The notes: generated by a model not told the origin, from the letters alone. Shown: positions 21,414-32,368, counted from the stretch's first letter. The stretch: 64,000 nucleotides of DNA from Naegleria lovaniensis (GCF_003324165.1 NW_025407889.1:17785-81784); one strand, 5' to 3'. Numbers and translations are program-made.

Positions 21414-22632
21414 CTAATGAATGACTTCTTCTTCATCATTGCTTGTAGTTGCTAGTGAAGGAGATGCATTTGTCTCATCACTAGGAATGAGAGGTTCATA
21501 CCAGTCCTTTGTGAATCCTGCTTTCAATCTCAACTCATGATTGAACGGTGGACGCAACACTCCTGTGGCTGTATGGTTTCGCACCAAATGATGAAATCGT
21601 TGTCGAATTAAATTCTCGTCCACTTCCTCCTCTTGTGTGCTATCTTGTTGTTGCATTTCTTCTCTGTTCTTTCTTCGTTCCTCTCGAATGGCATGGGCAC
21701 AACAAAACTTGAACCATTTCACTCCTTTCTGCACATGACTCACTTCTTCTTCCAATATTACATTCAACAAGTCAGCACTTTCAAAATCTTTGGCTTCTCT
21801 CAATCTTCGAATATTGTTTGGGGTCATGTCCAAGCCACGTGCCTCATGAACTGTGTGTAAAATACATAAACGTAACATGACATCATTTTCAGTGGCAGTA
21901 GCGGCTGCCCATAATCCTCCATGTGCTGGGAACTGACCATAAAAACTTGCTAATTCTGTCAATCGTTTGCTTAACATTTTGAAATGTCGACATTCATCCA
22001 ATGCAACATAAAACCAATCAATGAGAAATTCGTCAGGTAAATAATCGAGAATTGCGAATCGACATAAAATGTCCCAACTCAAATCAATAGCGTAAGATTC
22101 CATATGACAAATGGAACTACATTAGATCAAGTGTATAATTTAAAAGAGATTTAAAATGATTATTTGAGAGGCGTGATCAAATAGTTCAATTTTCAAGATC
22201 CCATTCATTTAAAATTATCATTATATTCCATATTGTGTCATATCAACGTGTCGTTCACAATCAACAAATTGATGTAAAAGAAATTAATATTAATAAATTG
22301 TTCATTAATTTGATAAATCATTTCCTGTTCAACACAAATTCTCCAACTTACTGAATCAAAGCTGCTCTATTTTCCACAGTTCCTGCTCCTCTTTTATGTA
22401 ATTGTTTCGGATGAACAATGGTGATATTATCGGGACGAGCCGGAACACTCGGAGGTCTCACTTTTACCATTTCATTGGGATCCAAAGGCCTCACACGTAT
22501 TTTTCCATCTTCATAAAGTTGTTGAGCGAGAAATGAGAGATTAACTTTTTCATCTGTATCTTTGGTATTCAAAACTTGAATTCCGAAGGAATATAAATCA
22601 TGAAAAGTTGATGAAGCCTCCATGGATAACAT
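21414..22632 (-). CDS. DUF455 ferritin-like (MiaE-related) protein
   Basis: Two exons, 22632-22352 and 22116-21414, give 327 residues. The splice (GTAAGT to GTAG) restores the family signature ENRAALIHSICHMESYAIDL, which neither exon holds alone. Further PF04305 features follow: DWFYVALDECRHF, YGQFPAHGGLWAAA, VHEARGLDMTP and EEEVSHVQKG. The Glu and ExxH residues are the expected ligands of a di-iron centre in this ferritin-like four-helix fold, related to the tRNA hydroxylase MiaE; the substrate in eukaryotes is not known to me. An acidic/Gln insert lies near residue 260. The start has AAAGAAAAATG. Head-to-head with the DHHC gene, now separated from it by the inserted element. Confidence 0.88.
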
Positions 22633-22813
22633 TTTTCTTTAATGTAATTATTAAATTACAAATAGAACATTAACGCAACCAGAGTTTGACTCCAATCGAG
22701 TTTCGCTCCAAAATTCATTGATGAAAAACATGTTGGAATGACATGTCAAATACTCGCCCTTTCTATCCATCTTCCAAAAGCATACGTTCCATCATCCTGC
22801 CCATCGTTTTGAA

Positions 22814-23932
22814 AGTTTACAAAAAAAATCTAATTAGTTTATTGTTAGCACCATTGGTGCTGGTAAAACTATTAAACGCACGTTCATGCGGTTGACTTTG
22901 GCTTGAACTGTCTTGAAATTGGTTTCAATTCTGTGGAGCAAATAAATCTTGTTGAGGTTAGTCTATTCAATTCATTGATGTCATTAAGCTTGTATTCAAC
23001 AATTAGGTATGAGTAGGTATCTTTTACCTTTTTCTTAATACTGAGTCTCTCTTTTTCGAATTTGATGGTTGTGTTCTTGCATAGTGTTTTAATTGCTTTG
23101 GTAATTGCAAGTTCACTTGTTGATTCAGGAAGTATGCAATTTGCTATGTGCGTTTCTTGCTTTCTTTTGATAATTTCAAATCCTTGTTCAATCAATTCAG
23201 TGTTGGGATTCTTGGAATCAAAGTTAATTTTAAGTTTGTACAAGGTTTCTCGAGGATTGAATGTTAGGCACATTTGTTCAATTCTACATTTCTTTTGGTT
23301 GATTGAGTACTTGATGAGAGTTTCGATGTTCGAAATTGATTTTTCTTTGGCTATTAATGTTGTTGGAGATGATGTAAAAATCATTGGTGAAGCGAAATAT
23401 TTTGTTTGTGTTTTTTCTGTCATGGCTGGTGAATTAAGTTTCTTTAGTATTTGTTGTTGAGTTTCGGCATTTTGAATGACTAAATTGAGAGTGTTGGTCT
23501 TGCTGTCTGGGATGTACCAGTGTTCAATGACTGATTCAAATCTTTTTAGAATAAATTTAACAAATGAGGATGAGATATTGCTGTCCGAGTAGATTGAGAT
23601 TGAATTAGTTTTGTTCTTGGGTTGACCAGTATGTTCAATTTTGAGTTGAGGAGTTTCTAAATGTTTAGTTTCCTGTTTTGGTTGTTGGGTTGGTTCAGGT
23701 TGAGGGTGAATTTTTTGCGCTTCATTTTGAGCTTGAGAAATTTTGATGGTTGGTTCAGGTTTTGGTTGAGTTGGTTTTGTAACTTCAATTAATTGCTGTA
23801 CTGTTTGTGTGAGCGTCTTAACAGCGTCTTGCAGTTCTTTGATTTGTTGTTGTTGTTGTTCTAGGTGGTTTATGAGTTCTTTGATGGTTTGTTGTTGAGT
23901 CATTTTTTTCGCGTCGAGTTTACAAAAAAAAT
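22814..23932 (-). mobile_element. ORF-bearing insertion with 16-bp target-site duplication (probable non-autonomous non-LTR retroelement)
   Basis: The exact 16-mer AGTTTACAAAAAAAAT occurs at 22814-22829 and 23917-23932, bracketing a 1,087-bp segment. In element orientation (minus strand) it begins CGACGCGAAAAAAATG and starts its ORF 13 bp from the 5' end. The ORF spans nearly the whole length. Its stop overlaps a second ATG in ATGA (22887-22884), which opens a 17-codon ORF ending 5 bp before the 3' repeat copy. A palindrome AGCACCATTGGTGCT (22847-22861) lies near the 3' end. There are no terminal inverted repeats, LTRs or transposase. A target duplication of this length and an ORF1-ATGA-ORF2-like layout fit a LINE-derived element lacking the reverse transcriptase ORF. 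Confidence 0.65.
22884..23903 (-). CDS. ORF1-like protein of the inserted element
   Basis: 339 residues, single exon, lying wholly inside the repeat-bounded insertion. Layout: an N-terminal Gln-rich coiled coil (residues 1-45, TIKELINHLEQQQQQIKELQ), a Pro/Gln/Glu linker (45-95), then a basic, mostly beta/alpha domain (about 100-330) with many Lys and Ile. A coiled coil followed by basic nucleic-acid-binding folds is the general plan of LINE ORF1 proteins, but I see no RRM signature, CCHC knuckle or known homologue. No reverse transcriptase, endonuclease or integrase motif is present. The alternative is a host gene that happens to be flanked by the repeat. Confidence 0.6.
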   Translation of the reverse strand: MTQQQTIKELINHLEQQQQQIKELQDAVKTLTQTVQQLIEVTKPTQPKPEPTIKISQAQNEAQKIHPQPEPTQQPKQETKHLETPQLKIEHTGQPKNKTNSISIYSDSNISSSFVKFILKRFESVIEHWYIPDSKTNTLNLVIQNAETQQQILKKLNSPAMTEKTQTKYFASPMIFTSSPTTLIAKEKSISNIETLIKYSINQKKCRIEQMCLTFNPRETLYKLKINFDSKNPNTELIEQGFEIIKRKQETHIANCILPESTSELAITKAIKTLCKNTTIKFEKERLSIKKKVKDTYSYLIVEYKLNDINELNRLTSTRFICSTELKPISRQFKPKSTA

Positions 23933-25339
23933 GTCTTCATTGCCCGCAGCAAACAACGTGAATCAAGACGAGCAAGAAATTGAAATTATTCAACATCATT
24001 CCATTCATCATCATGAATCGTCGGAACATCCCTTGCACCAGGAAGAAGAGGATGATGAATCTCATCGTTCTTATGGCAACTCGGGAGTGATGATGGGAAA
24101 TAGATTGAATAACCGATCTTCGGAATTTGAAAAGAAACCCTTGTTGATGAATTCTGATTCTTCCCAACCTTCGGATCAGACTATAACATCACCTTTGGCT
24201 GGGATCGGGAACAAGGTTACACAATTGTCTGTAGATTCTCAAAATTTCTTTGATAAATTGGAAGATAAGAGAGTGAGCATGTCTCCACTCGATTCGCTCT
24301 ATGATTCAAAATTTGGATTTATTGTTTTGAAAGGTGCAAAATATTGCATGAGAATATTTGGACTTTTCATGGTGATGGTTGCTGTGGTTCTCTTATCTTT
24401 AAATTTTTATTTTTACTTTGCAGTGACATTGCCCATGATGAACACACAAATGTGGACCTACACATTTCATTTACTCCTTGGATTGTATATAGCACTTTCA
24501 ATTTCATTTAACTATGTTCAATGCGTTCGAGTGAGTCCAGGTGTGACTCCAAAAGAATGGGTTGATTCTCTCGATAATGTGGAGACCTTTAGAAATGATA
24601 CAAAATCTGTGCCAGGAAAAAATTGGAGCAAGTGGTGTGGACGGTGTCAACAACCAAAACCCATTCGAGCTCATCATTGCCATATTTGTGATGTTTGTGT
24701 GTTGAGAATGGATCATCATTGTCCATGGTTAAATAATTGTAAGTGTTTTTGCATGATGTGGCGTTGTGTGTGAATAGTTGATAATGATAATCGTTCGTGA
24801 TGCATCACGCATGTCATATGAACTACAAATTTCACTTGTCGTTGCAACAACAACAAAAACATTCAGGTGTTGGACTTCAAAATCACAAATACTTTGTTGG
24901 ATTTATTGGATTTTTAGCTCTTGCTGCATTGTACAATTTTGTCATGATTTCACTTGGAGTGTTTGGTTTCTACACACCAGATCCCATCCTGTACGCAACA
25001 TGGAGTGGATGGCTGACATTTGTGATGGTTCTCTCAGGTTCTCTTGGACTCACCATGACTACTTTCACAGGATGGCATGTGTATCTTGTGTTGACCAATC
25101 AAACCACGATTGAATTCCAATTTAACAAAATGAAGGCCGTGAGAAGTAAGTCTGGAGGTTCTGACAATCCATACAATATTGGAATGAAGAGTAACATACA
25201 GCAAGTGTATGGTTTGGCCACTCCTGAAGATTCTGTATTGGGGTGGGCAAAATTGTTAATGTTGCCCAACCTTCAAAAGTCGCCTGTGGATGGCATCAAT
25301 TATCCCACCAACCAGCCAAAAGGAGGCGAAAACGTGTAG
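23931..25339 (+). CDS. DHHC-type protein S-palmitoyltransferase
   Basis: Two exons, 23931-24738 and 24867-25339, encode 426 residues; the splice rebuilds DHHCPWLNNCVG. Membrane helices flank the catalytic domain: two before it (around FGLFMVMVAVVLLSLNFYF and FHLLLGLYIALSISF) and two after it (YFVGFIGFLALAALYNFV and WLTFVMVLSGSLGLTM). The Cys-rich zinc-binding domain ends in Asp261-His262-His263-Cys264, with Cys264 the acyl carrier. A TTxE motif (NQTTIEFQ) follows the last helix. It acylates cytoplasmic Cys residues of membrane proteins. The ATG overlaps the right copy of the 16-bp repeat, so the inserted element replaces everything upstream of position -14 relative to the start. Confidence 0.94.
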
Positions 25340-25703
25340 TGACTCTCCGATCGTGTGTGTAGCAAAAGTGCATGTCATATATAAATGTGTCAAACAACAC
25401 TTTCAATTTCTCCTCCTCAATCGGAGCCAGCGCCTCAATCGTGCCGATTTGTGCCTTTGAGGGCCGATGACAGGGCCAATTTGCCTTCATACTAGGGTTA
25501 GGCGACGAAAACACTATCAGCAGAAAAAAGAAACAACAACTTGAAAGCCAACGTTCTTCCACAACAATATCGTGCTAATCATGAAAACTGATGTAGGCTT
25601 TATTCAAGTTAGTAACATTTACAATTGAATGAAATACACCCTACTAGCGTAGTGTTTATTTGGCCCCGTACACTATTCGGTATTTGACATCAAGAGGGCT
25701 CTC
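25340..25703. other. Intergenic region between convergent genes
   Basis: Holds the 3' ends of the DHHC gene and the minus-strand gene at 25704. One stretch (about 25410-25500) is less AT-rich than its surroundings, but no ORF with family features, tRNA or repeat was recognised. Confidence 0.35.
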
Positions 25704-26358
25704 TTAGATTTGCTTGTTCTTTGCTCTGTTCAGTTCGTTTTGGAACAAGGTCTTGAAATCGGAAGCTTGAGGACCGAATGGATAGCAGAATCTGAAGAGT
25801 GGGTTCACTGAGGCTTGAGAGTCAGCTCCATTCTTAACCATGAGGAAAGGATGAGGGTTGGATCTCGACAAGGTAGTTTGTGAATCAAAGAAAGTGTACC
25901 AGAACAATGAGAAGAGAGAGAAGAAAATACCAGCAGCAACTGGGATGGCAATAATGATACCACCCAAAAAGTTGGTATACCACAAAGGTTGGCCACCACG
26001 GAACTCCAAAGGTTTCATGGAGAGCTTGAAGCCTGGTGTAGAGTAAATTCCAGAAACTTGATCAAAGAAGCCTGGTGTCTTGTTTTGAATGTGGAGGAAT
26101 CTGACTCCAGCGTTAGCCGAAGGAACAAACACAGTGTTTGGATTTCTCTTGATCAATTTCACGAGTTGTTTTGAGGCTGTTAGGAGAGGTGAGCAAAACA
26201 AACACATTTCAGAGTTGGCAGACACCAATACGATAGTGATGGAATTAAGTTTCGTTGTATGAATGAACACGACGAAAAGCAAAACAAGGAATAAGTATTG
26301 GCATCCATGCCCAAAAATACACAATGAAAGACCTACCTGGTACAATGCTCTTGTTCAT
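25704..26358 (-). CDS. Small single-pass membrane protein, probably mitochondrial
   Basis: Two exons, 26358-26337 (seven codons plus one base) and 26176-25704, give 164 residues; the tiny first exon MNKSIVP has an A/T-rich ATG context and a GTAGGT donor. The N-terminal 40 residues are basic and Ser/Asn-rich without acid residues, like a mitochondrial presequence. One strong membrane helix follows (FLGGIIIAIPVAAGIFFSLF). The C-terminal part ends in NELNRAKNKQ. This layout fits a small accessory subunit of a respiratory complex, but no family is recognised. It is divergent from the cyclophilin gene. Confidence 0.65.
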
Positions 26359-26847
26359 TTTTTTTACTTGTTGTTTCTTCTGTTACGTCCAAATAAGTAC
26401 ATTTTAATACGGTTGAGCGCTTTTACAAATTTTCGCCATTTTTGGTACGCACTGTTTGAAATTGACTCAAAACAATGAAATTATTTGAAATTGGCAATTA
26501 GGTTGCTCACCAGAGAGACTTCTTTAATTCACCTGAATTGGTCACAGCATCTCGATCGAAACCTCCATGAATTAGAAACCAGACTTTGAAATTAGTGTTT
26601 ATTCTTATATTTCGCAGGCTCAATATTTGTTTTAAAATACTGGAAGTAGTAGATACGTATTCGTTGAACGGTAGAGAGGTGGTTGGGTGGAGTGGAAATT
26701 AAACTCCCCTCGGGTACTCAAAGGTGAGATAGGTCAGGACGGAAAGTGGTTTTAACTGGAGAGCAAAAAAACACCAAGCCAAACCATGGTCTCGCGCCGT
26801 TTCTTGTTGTTAACAATTTTTTTGAATTCATAAAAAATATTGTCATC
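26359..26847. promoter_or_regulatory. Divergent intergenic region
   Basis: Shared upstream region of the small membrane-protein gene and the cyclophilin-RRM gene. An in-frame upstream extension of the cyclophilin (from 26746) is open but looks like 5' UTR. No specific motif assigned. Confidence 0.35.
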
Positions 26848-28361
26848 ATGTCCTCTCGCAAATCCCTTTCATCAGCCAATACTTCTGTTTTAAATTCTTC
26901 TAAATTGAATATCGGCTCATCTTCCAGCAAAAACAGCAACAGACCAAAGGTCTTCTTTGAAATAACCATCGGAGGAAAACCTGCTGGTCGTATTGTGATG
27001 GAGTTATTCAATGATATTGTACCAAAGACTTGTGAAAATTTCCGTTGCCTTTGTACAGGAGAGCTAGGAATGTCAAAGAATTTTCCAAATAAGAAATTCC
27101 ACTTTAAGGGAGTCTCATTCCATCGAATTATTCCTAATTTTATGATTCAAGGAGGTGATATCATCAATGGAAACGGAACAGGAAGCGATTCCATGTATGG
27201 AAGACAATTTGCTGACGAAAATTTTAAAGTTAAACATAATAAGGTATGTTTTGAGAGGTTATTTCACATATTGTTGCTGATTGTCATGTACTTGTCATTA
27301 ATTGCTCGGTGAATGACATCATGTCGATTTCATTGAATTTTTCACACAACATTTTTCAAACATTTTTCATTCAATACTGGACGATGACAGACTGGTTTAT
27401 TGTCTATGGCAAATTCTGGAAAAAATACAAATGGAAGTCAATTCTTTATTACTACAGCAAAAACAAACTGGTTAGGTAAGTGCATGGGAGTGTGCATGAG
27501 CAAAATTAAGATTATTTCATTTGTGATATCTTTATCGTTTTTAAATTTGCACGTCATCACTTTTAAATTTGCCAATTCAACAACTGTAATATTGCACCCA
27601 TTGTCATGAAAATATTCATTGTAATACACAACAATCCCAATTCAACATTGGACAAATGACATGACCTCACACCCCATTATGCAGACGGCAAGCATGTCGT
27701 CTTTGGACAAGTGATTGAAGGCATGTCTGTAGTGAGAGCTATTGAGCGTCAAGGTACCACTGAAGGCACTCCTAGAAGTCGAGTAATTATTGCAGACTGT
27801 GGAGAGATTGTGAAGGAAGATAGAGAGGAGGCTGCTGCTGAAGTCTCTCTATTGGAAACTTCAACTCTTCAAAAAGCTGCATCAAGAAAATCATTGGCTT
27901 CTTCATCGACCAACTCCACTGAAACATCTCCAAAGAAGAATGTCGACACCACTCGTGCTCTCATGTTTTCTGGTCTCTCTGAAAAGGTCACTGAGAAAGA
28001 AGTGACGGAATTGTTGAACGGATACAAGCTTGCAGAATCGTCACCAGTTTGGATTTTAGGAAGAGGTTCAGGATTAGCTTTGGTTGAATTTTTGTCTTCG
28101 GAAGAAGCACAAAAAGTTGAACAAGATATTCTCAATGCTACCCTAAAATTGCCTTGTGAAGTACATCATATTGAGAATGCTAAAAAGAAGCAAGGCATGA
28201 AACGAGTAAAACAAGAAGCTGCTAACAGTGACGACGATGAAGAAAGCAATGAATATGAGTCCAAGCAAAAGAAGGTGAAAAAAGAACCAGAAGAAGAGGA
28301 TAAGGATTTACAAAAAGCCAAGAAAATTGTTAGCTTGTGGAAACAAAGTAAAAAGCAGTAA
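26848..28361 (+). CDS. Cyclophilin peptidyl-prolyl isomerase with C-terminal RRM-like domain
   Basis: Three exons, 26848-27243, 27391-27475 and 27685-28361, give 385 residues with agreeing phases. Residues about 30-200 form a cyclophilin: [37 protein letters not shown] with the catalytic Arg, NGSQFFITT, and [11 protein letters not shown]. The usual cyclosporin-binding Trp is present in KTNWLG. The C-terminal 120 residues contain an RRM-like segment, [16 protein letters not shown] (RNP2-like) and [11 protein letters not shown] (RNP1-like), then an acidic and Lys-rich tail. Order cyclophilin then RRM is that of PPIL4, pointing to spliceosome-associated or other nuclear RNA work. The start at 26848 is the first ATG close to the fold; an extension to 26746 is possible. 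Confidence 0.88.
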
Positions 28362-28488
28362 TAAATGTGACAATCTGCTCCTCAAGATCGTTCAAGTTCG
28401 AACCGCAGGCACTGCGAGACAATATTCTGGCCTTAAATGAACTGCTCAATTTATGAAACCTCAAACTCAAATCTTCAACATCAAAAAA

Positions 28489-30171
28489 ATGGCGAGACAG
28501 AAACAGAACCTTTCATCCACACGAAATCGTTTCCGAACAAAGGAGAACTCTCATTTTGCCATGATTGATACTTTTGAAACACAATTTGATTTTGATCATT
28601 ATGAATATGCACATTATGTGGTCAACCGAAGTAAAGTCTATTGCTTGGTGCCGGTCGGAGTGATTTTTCAACAGTTATGTCCAAACTTCCTTTCCAAAGA
28701 ATTTCCTAAATACATCTTGAATTGTGATCTTACTCAGACGCCACCTCCGAACTATAGGCCTTCTCATCTATTGATTGTGCTTAAACAAAAAGAGATAGCT
28801 CCGAATGATTGGGATAATTATACATGCTCTCGCTTTGGCCTTCTGCGACTGGGAAAGGTTGGTTTTGAGTGCAATCCTGAAAGAATCTTTCTCTTTAAGG
28901 ATACCTGGTTTGGAGGATATTACGATGATGTAACTTGTTACATCACCCAATGGAATAAGCAGAAAGCTGAGCTTTTTTTGGCCAGCCCACGTTATCCGAA
29001 AAGAGCTTACATACATATCCATCCTTCTTCAATTTATCAGAGTTCCATAACTATTGATGGGCAAAATAATTATTCATTTTTATATGTAATGGCTGAGCGC
29101 CATTTACCTCAAGTAGTGGATGAAACGAATGGCGACACTGTCTTTTATCTGAAATTTCCAGAGAACGACGTCCATTCCCAGAGATTTGAACTTTGTCAGA
29201 TGACATTTTGCTCGAGCAAGTATGATATGCCAAATGTAAAAATTATTTGTGAATTAGAAGGATTCTCTAGTGATGGATATTACGAGTGTCTGGAGATGGT
29301 GGGAACTAACAAAACCAAAGTAGCTTTTTTACTGAGTCATAATTCGAGTAAATTTAAGTGGTCTGGTAATCCACTAGAGTTGACATCTGGATTATATGAG
29401 TTGAAAGAAAATGAGGAAGTCAAGCTAAAGAAGTTGAATTTTACCAATTTTAATACGTATTTCACACAAAATATGAAGACTTTAAACACATGTAAATTAG
29501 TGAATGGAAAGTATTTAGTAATGGGAAGAATGAGCAATGGCGTCGAGTCTACTGCCAAAGAACTATCGTCACATGCAATCAATAATGACAACATTGTTCA
29601 ACACCCCACTTTTGATCGTTTATTTGCTGAGGAAATTATCTGGATTGTTCTTGATTTAAATATGAAGACAGTGAAGAGAGTTTTCCCAAGAGAGGATCCA
29701 ATTGCATCCTCTTCATCCACAAATCATCATGAAAAGAGATCAAAAAAACAAAAGAAAACAAGCAATCAACCACAATTTTTATTTATTCAAGATGGAGATT
29801 TGAATGGAGGTTTTGCAAATCCATTTCCTCGCAATTCGTCAAAAAATCAACTCAGTGATACCCTTAATTACATTTCAGAGGACAAGAGATTCAAGAAATA
29901 CGATTTACAAATTCCAAAATCGATTATGCTTGATTCAAACTTGACACTGTGCTCAATGAGACCTTTTCCAAGCAATCCAGATCTTTTTCAGATCATGGTA
30001 CACATTACATACCACAGCAGTGCGTACTATTCTAGTGAGATTTATGGCCGTTTGTTTCAGTTTTATTTCAGAATGAGAGAGGAGTGCAGTCCTTGTTTTC
30101 TTGAAAATCCTGTGCAGTTTTGTGACCTTCAATTTATGAACCGTCAATGTAACCATGCAAATAGTTTGTAA
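28489..30171 (+). CDS. Lineage-specific protein of unknown function
   Basis: 560 residues from ATG 28489 (ATCAAAAAAATG); an in-frame ATG 36 bp upstream has a poorer context. No signal peptide, membrane helix or known domain was found. The composition is rich in aromatic residues and Cys; regular short motifs suggest a beta-rich fold, possibly a propeller, but this is impression only. A basic, disordered patch (HHEKRSKKQKK) lies near residue 420. The last 100 residues are repeated almost intact in the fragment at 30342-30680, so the gene belongs to a family that duplicates locally. Confidence 0.6.
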   Translation: MARQKQNLSSTRNRFRTKENSHFAMIDTFETQFDFDHYEYAHYVVNRSKVYCLVPVGVIFQQLCPNFLSKEFPKYILNCDLTQTPPPNYRPSHLLIVLKQKEIAPNDWDNYTCSRFGLLRLGKVGFECNPERIFLFKDTWFGGYYDDVTCYITQWNKQKAELFLASPRYPKRAYIHIHPSSIYQSSITIDGQNNYSFLYVMAERHLPQVVDETNGDTVFYLKFPENDVHSQRFELCQMTFCSSKYDMPNVKIICELEGFSSDGYYECLEMVGTNKTKVAFLLSHNSSKFKWSGNPLELTSGLYELKENEEVKLKKLNFTNFNTYFTQNMKTLNTCKLVNGKYLVMGRMSNGVESTAKELSSHAINNDNIVQHPTFDRLFAEEIIWIVLDLNMKTVKRVFPREDPIASSSSTNHHEKRSKKQKKTSNQPQFLFIQDGDLNGGFANPFPRNSSKNQLSDTLNYISEDKRFKKYDLQIPKSIMLDSNLTLCSMRPFPSNPDLFQIMVHITYHSSAYYSSEIYGRLFQFYFRMREECSPCFLENPVQFCDLQFMNRQCNHANSL

Positions 30172-30341
30172 GGAAGAATAATCTTTTAGCAAGTGTGACT
30201 AAGGTGTAACTTATTTGATGTAAAATGATCGCTGTTTCAAAACATGATTTGTGTAACATGATTACAATATGGAGTTTTGACACCATAACCCTTTAATATT
30301 CCTTCTTTGTTTTTACAAAACGTGATTTTCAATATCTCGAG

Positions 30342-30680
30342 ATGAAAACATTCTGTATTCCTCACAACTCTTCAACAAATCAACTTGGTGATAACCTTAA
30401 TTACATGTCACAGGACAAGAGATTCAAGAAATACGATTTACAAATTCCAAAATCGACTATGCTTGATTCAAACTTGACACTGTGCTCGATAAGACCTTTT
30501 CCAAGCAATCCAGATCTATTTCAAATCATGCTCTTTAAACGCAGACAGGCTGTGTATTATTCGAACGAGTGTCATGGTCAATTGTTTAGATTTTATTTCA
30601 GAATGAGAGAGGAATGTAGTCCTTGTTTTATTGAAAAGCCATTGAATTTTTATGACATTCAATATAAGAGTCACGTTTAG
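30342..30680 (+). pseudogene. Truncated tandem copy of the upstream gene's 3' end
   Basis: Encodes 112 residues whose DKRFKKYDLQIPKS, SNLTLCSIRPFPSNPDLFQI and REECSPCF stretches match the C-terminus of the protein at 28489-30171. DNA identity is very high over about 30400-30535 against 29880-30000 (only a handful of differences by eye) and lower towards both ends. The 450 codons that precede this region in the parent are missing. It starts with an ATG, so a short product is possible, but a decayed tandem duplicate is more likely. Confidence 0.75.
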
Positions 30681-30935
30681 AAGTTGTAGTAGCGAACAAC
30701 ACAGATATTTGAAAAAAAACGTTGCCGATTTGAGGAATACCAAGTTTTTCTTTAAGAATTTTTTAAATTGTTACTTCTTTTTTAATAATATCAAATAGAC
30801 TTTATTATGAAAGGAGTAGTCCTTGGGTGGTTAATTGGAAGACACACTTTTGTGACTTTCACTTCTGCCAAAGCTCTATGAAAATTGGAGAATCCAATCT
30901 AACGAAAAAACAGTAAAAAAATTGTTTCTAAAAAA

Positions 30936-32223
30936 CTACATGATTTGTTGATAACTTCTAGTTTTCCATTTACAAATAAACACAATACCAGCAACAATTG
31001 CACTCACTGCCACGCCCACTACCCACACAAACACCAAAATTGAGGTCATAAAAGCAGAGTCCACAATCATAGACGTTCCAGGATAACAATGTTGCAATTT
31101 GTTTAAATTTGCATTACAATGCAAAGAAACTCCAACTGGAATATCATCCACCGTTATAGTTGAAAATTGTTCAGAATTTTCTATGGACCATTCATCATTC
31201 TTTGTGAAGAAGGACACTGTCGATGAGAGAACTTTCAAAGTACGATCCACATAATGTTTCAACATTAATTTCCACTCATTCCATCTTGTTCTCACCATAG
31301 ATTCTGAAGACGAATTTTGAGAAGGATTCACCACTTCAATTCCACACAAAACTTGTGGTGTAATATCATATGGAAATACATTCACATATTGATTATTTTC
31401 ATTGGGATCTGTATACGTTGCATTTTCTTGTTGACATGCAGAAACGAGTTCTACACAAAAATCTTGACAAATAATTGGCGTAACCGTTGAAATTTCCGAG
31501 TTTGAATCTGGATCGATTTGAATGGAAGAATTAGCAAATAAATAGGAAGAAGGAGAGCAGGCAATACATTTCAATTTTCTTAATTGTTCAAAACATTTTG
31601 GAAATTGTGTCTTTCAAAAATTTACAGAAATAAATGTTCCGAAATTGGTATAATTTAAAATAATTGTAAATGACCTACTTGATTAATTCTTGCTTCCAAA
31701 TATACTTGAATGAGCTTATCATTCTTATTGGAACAACAACTTAATCCATTATAACAAAAACAATCCATGCACTATATCAAATATTTTTTTCATCATCACC
31801 AACATAAATTCAATATATAGTTTCAAAAACATGATTCCGAGAAAGAGAACAATAATTTTCATCATCAACAACATAAATAGTCATCGGAACTGATCGTTCA
31901 GACCTATTTCAACCTACCTCCACAGGTTGATTATTGGAATTTGTAAATGGACAATAATCCGTTTCATTGGCTGCTCCAGGAATGTATTGCTGTACCCGAT
32001 GAATCATGATTGGTGTTTCATGTTCTTTTAAAGCAAGACTGATCCTTCCAAAGCATCCGAAAAATAAAAAAAGAGAAGAGAGGAGTATGATGATCCGATA
32101 GGATATGTAAGTTGTTGTGTTCTTTGGATGGCTACAGAGTCCAACAACTCCGCCACGATGATGATGATGGAACAATGACGAGAGAAAGGATCGAGTCGTT
32201 TTATGAGATAAAGATCTTTTCAT
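30936..32223 (-). CDS. Folate-receptor-like Cys-rich membrane protein
   Basis: Three exons, 32223-31918, 31771-31679 and 31610-30936, all in phase 0, give about 357 residues. A hydrophobic N-terminal segment (IIILLSSLFLFFGCF, near residue 55) acts as signal or anchor. The extracellular part has a Cys pattern like the folate-receptor / HHIP-N domain: YCPFTNS, CMDCFCYNGLSCCS, FPKCFEQLRKLKCIACSP and ICQDFCVELVSACQ. A C-terminal membrane helix (ILVFVWVVGVAVSAIVAGIVF) and a short basic tail follow. The start is chosen for its TTAAAAAAATG context. A role in ligand uptake or sensing is inferred from the fold; folate binding is not established. Only about 145 bp separates its start from the stop of the phosphatase gene on the same strand. 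Confidence 0.7.
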
Positions 32224-32368
32224 TTTTTTAAAGAAATGTGAAATCTTTCTTTTCTCAATCGGGGTGACGAATGAGTCTGAGGAAAGAGACTCGGCATTCA
32301 ATGTACGTCACTTGTTTAATATATTCTGCCAACTGGAGACATTAAAATATTTGAAATTTCAGTATGGA

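Noticed and set aside
25400-25562. Minus-strand ORF with locally higher GC
   Set aside because: No family features and a poor start context.
28378-28445. GTTCGAACC palindrome, tRNA T-loop-like
   Set aside because: Flanking bases do not form a T stem on either strand and no other tRNA arm is nearby.
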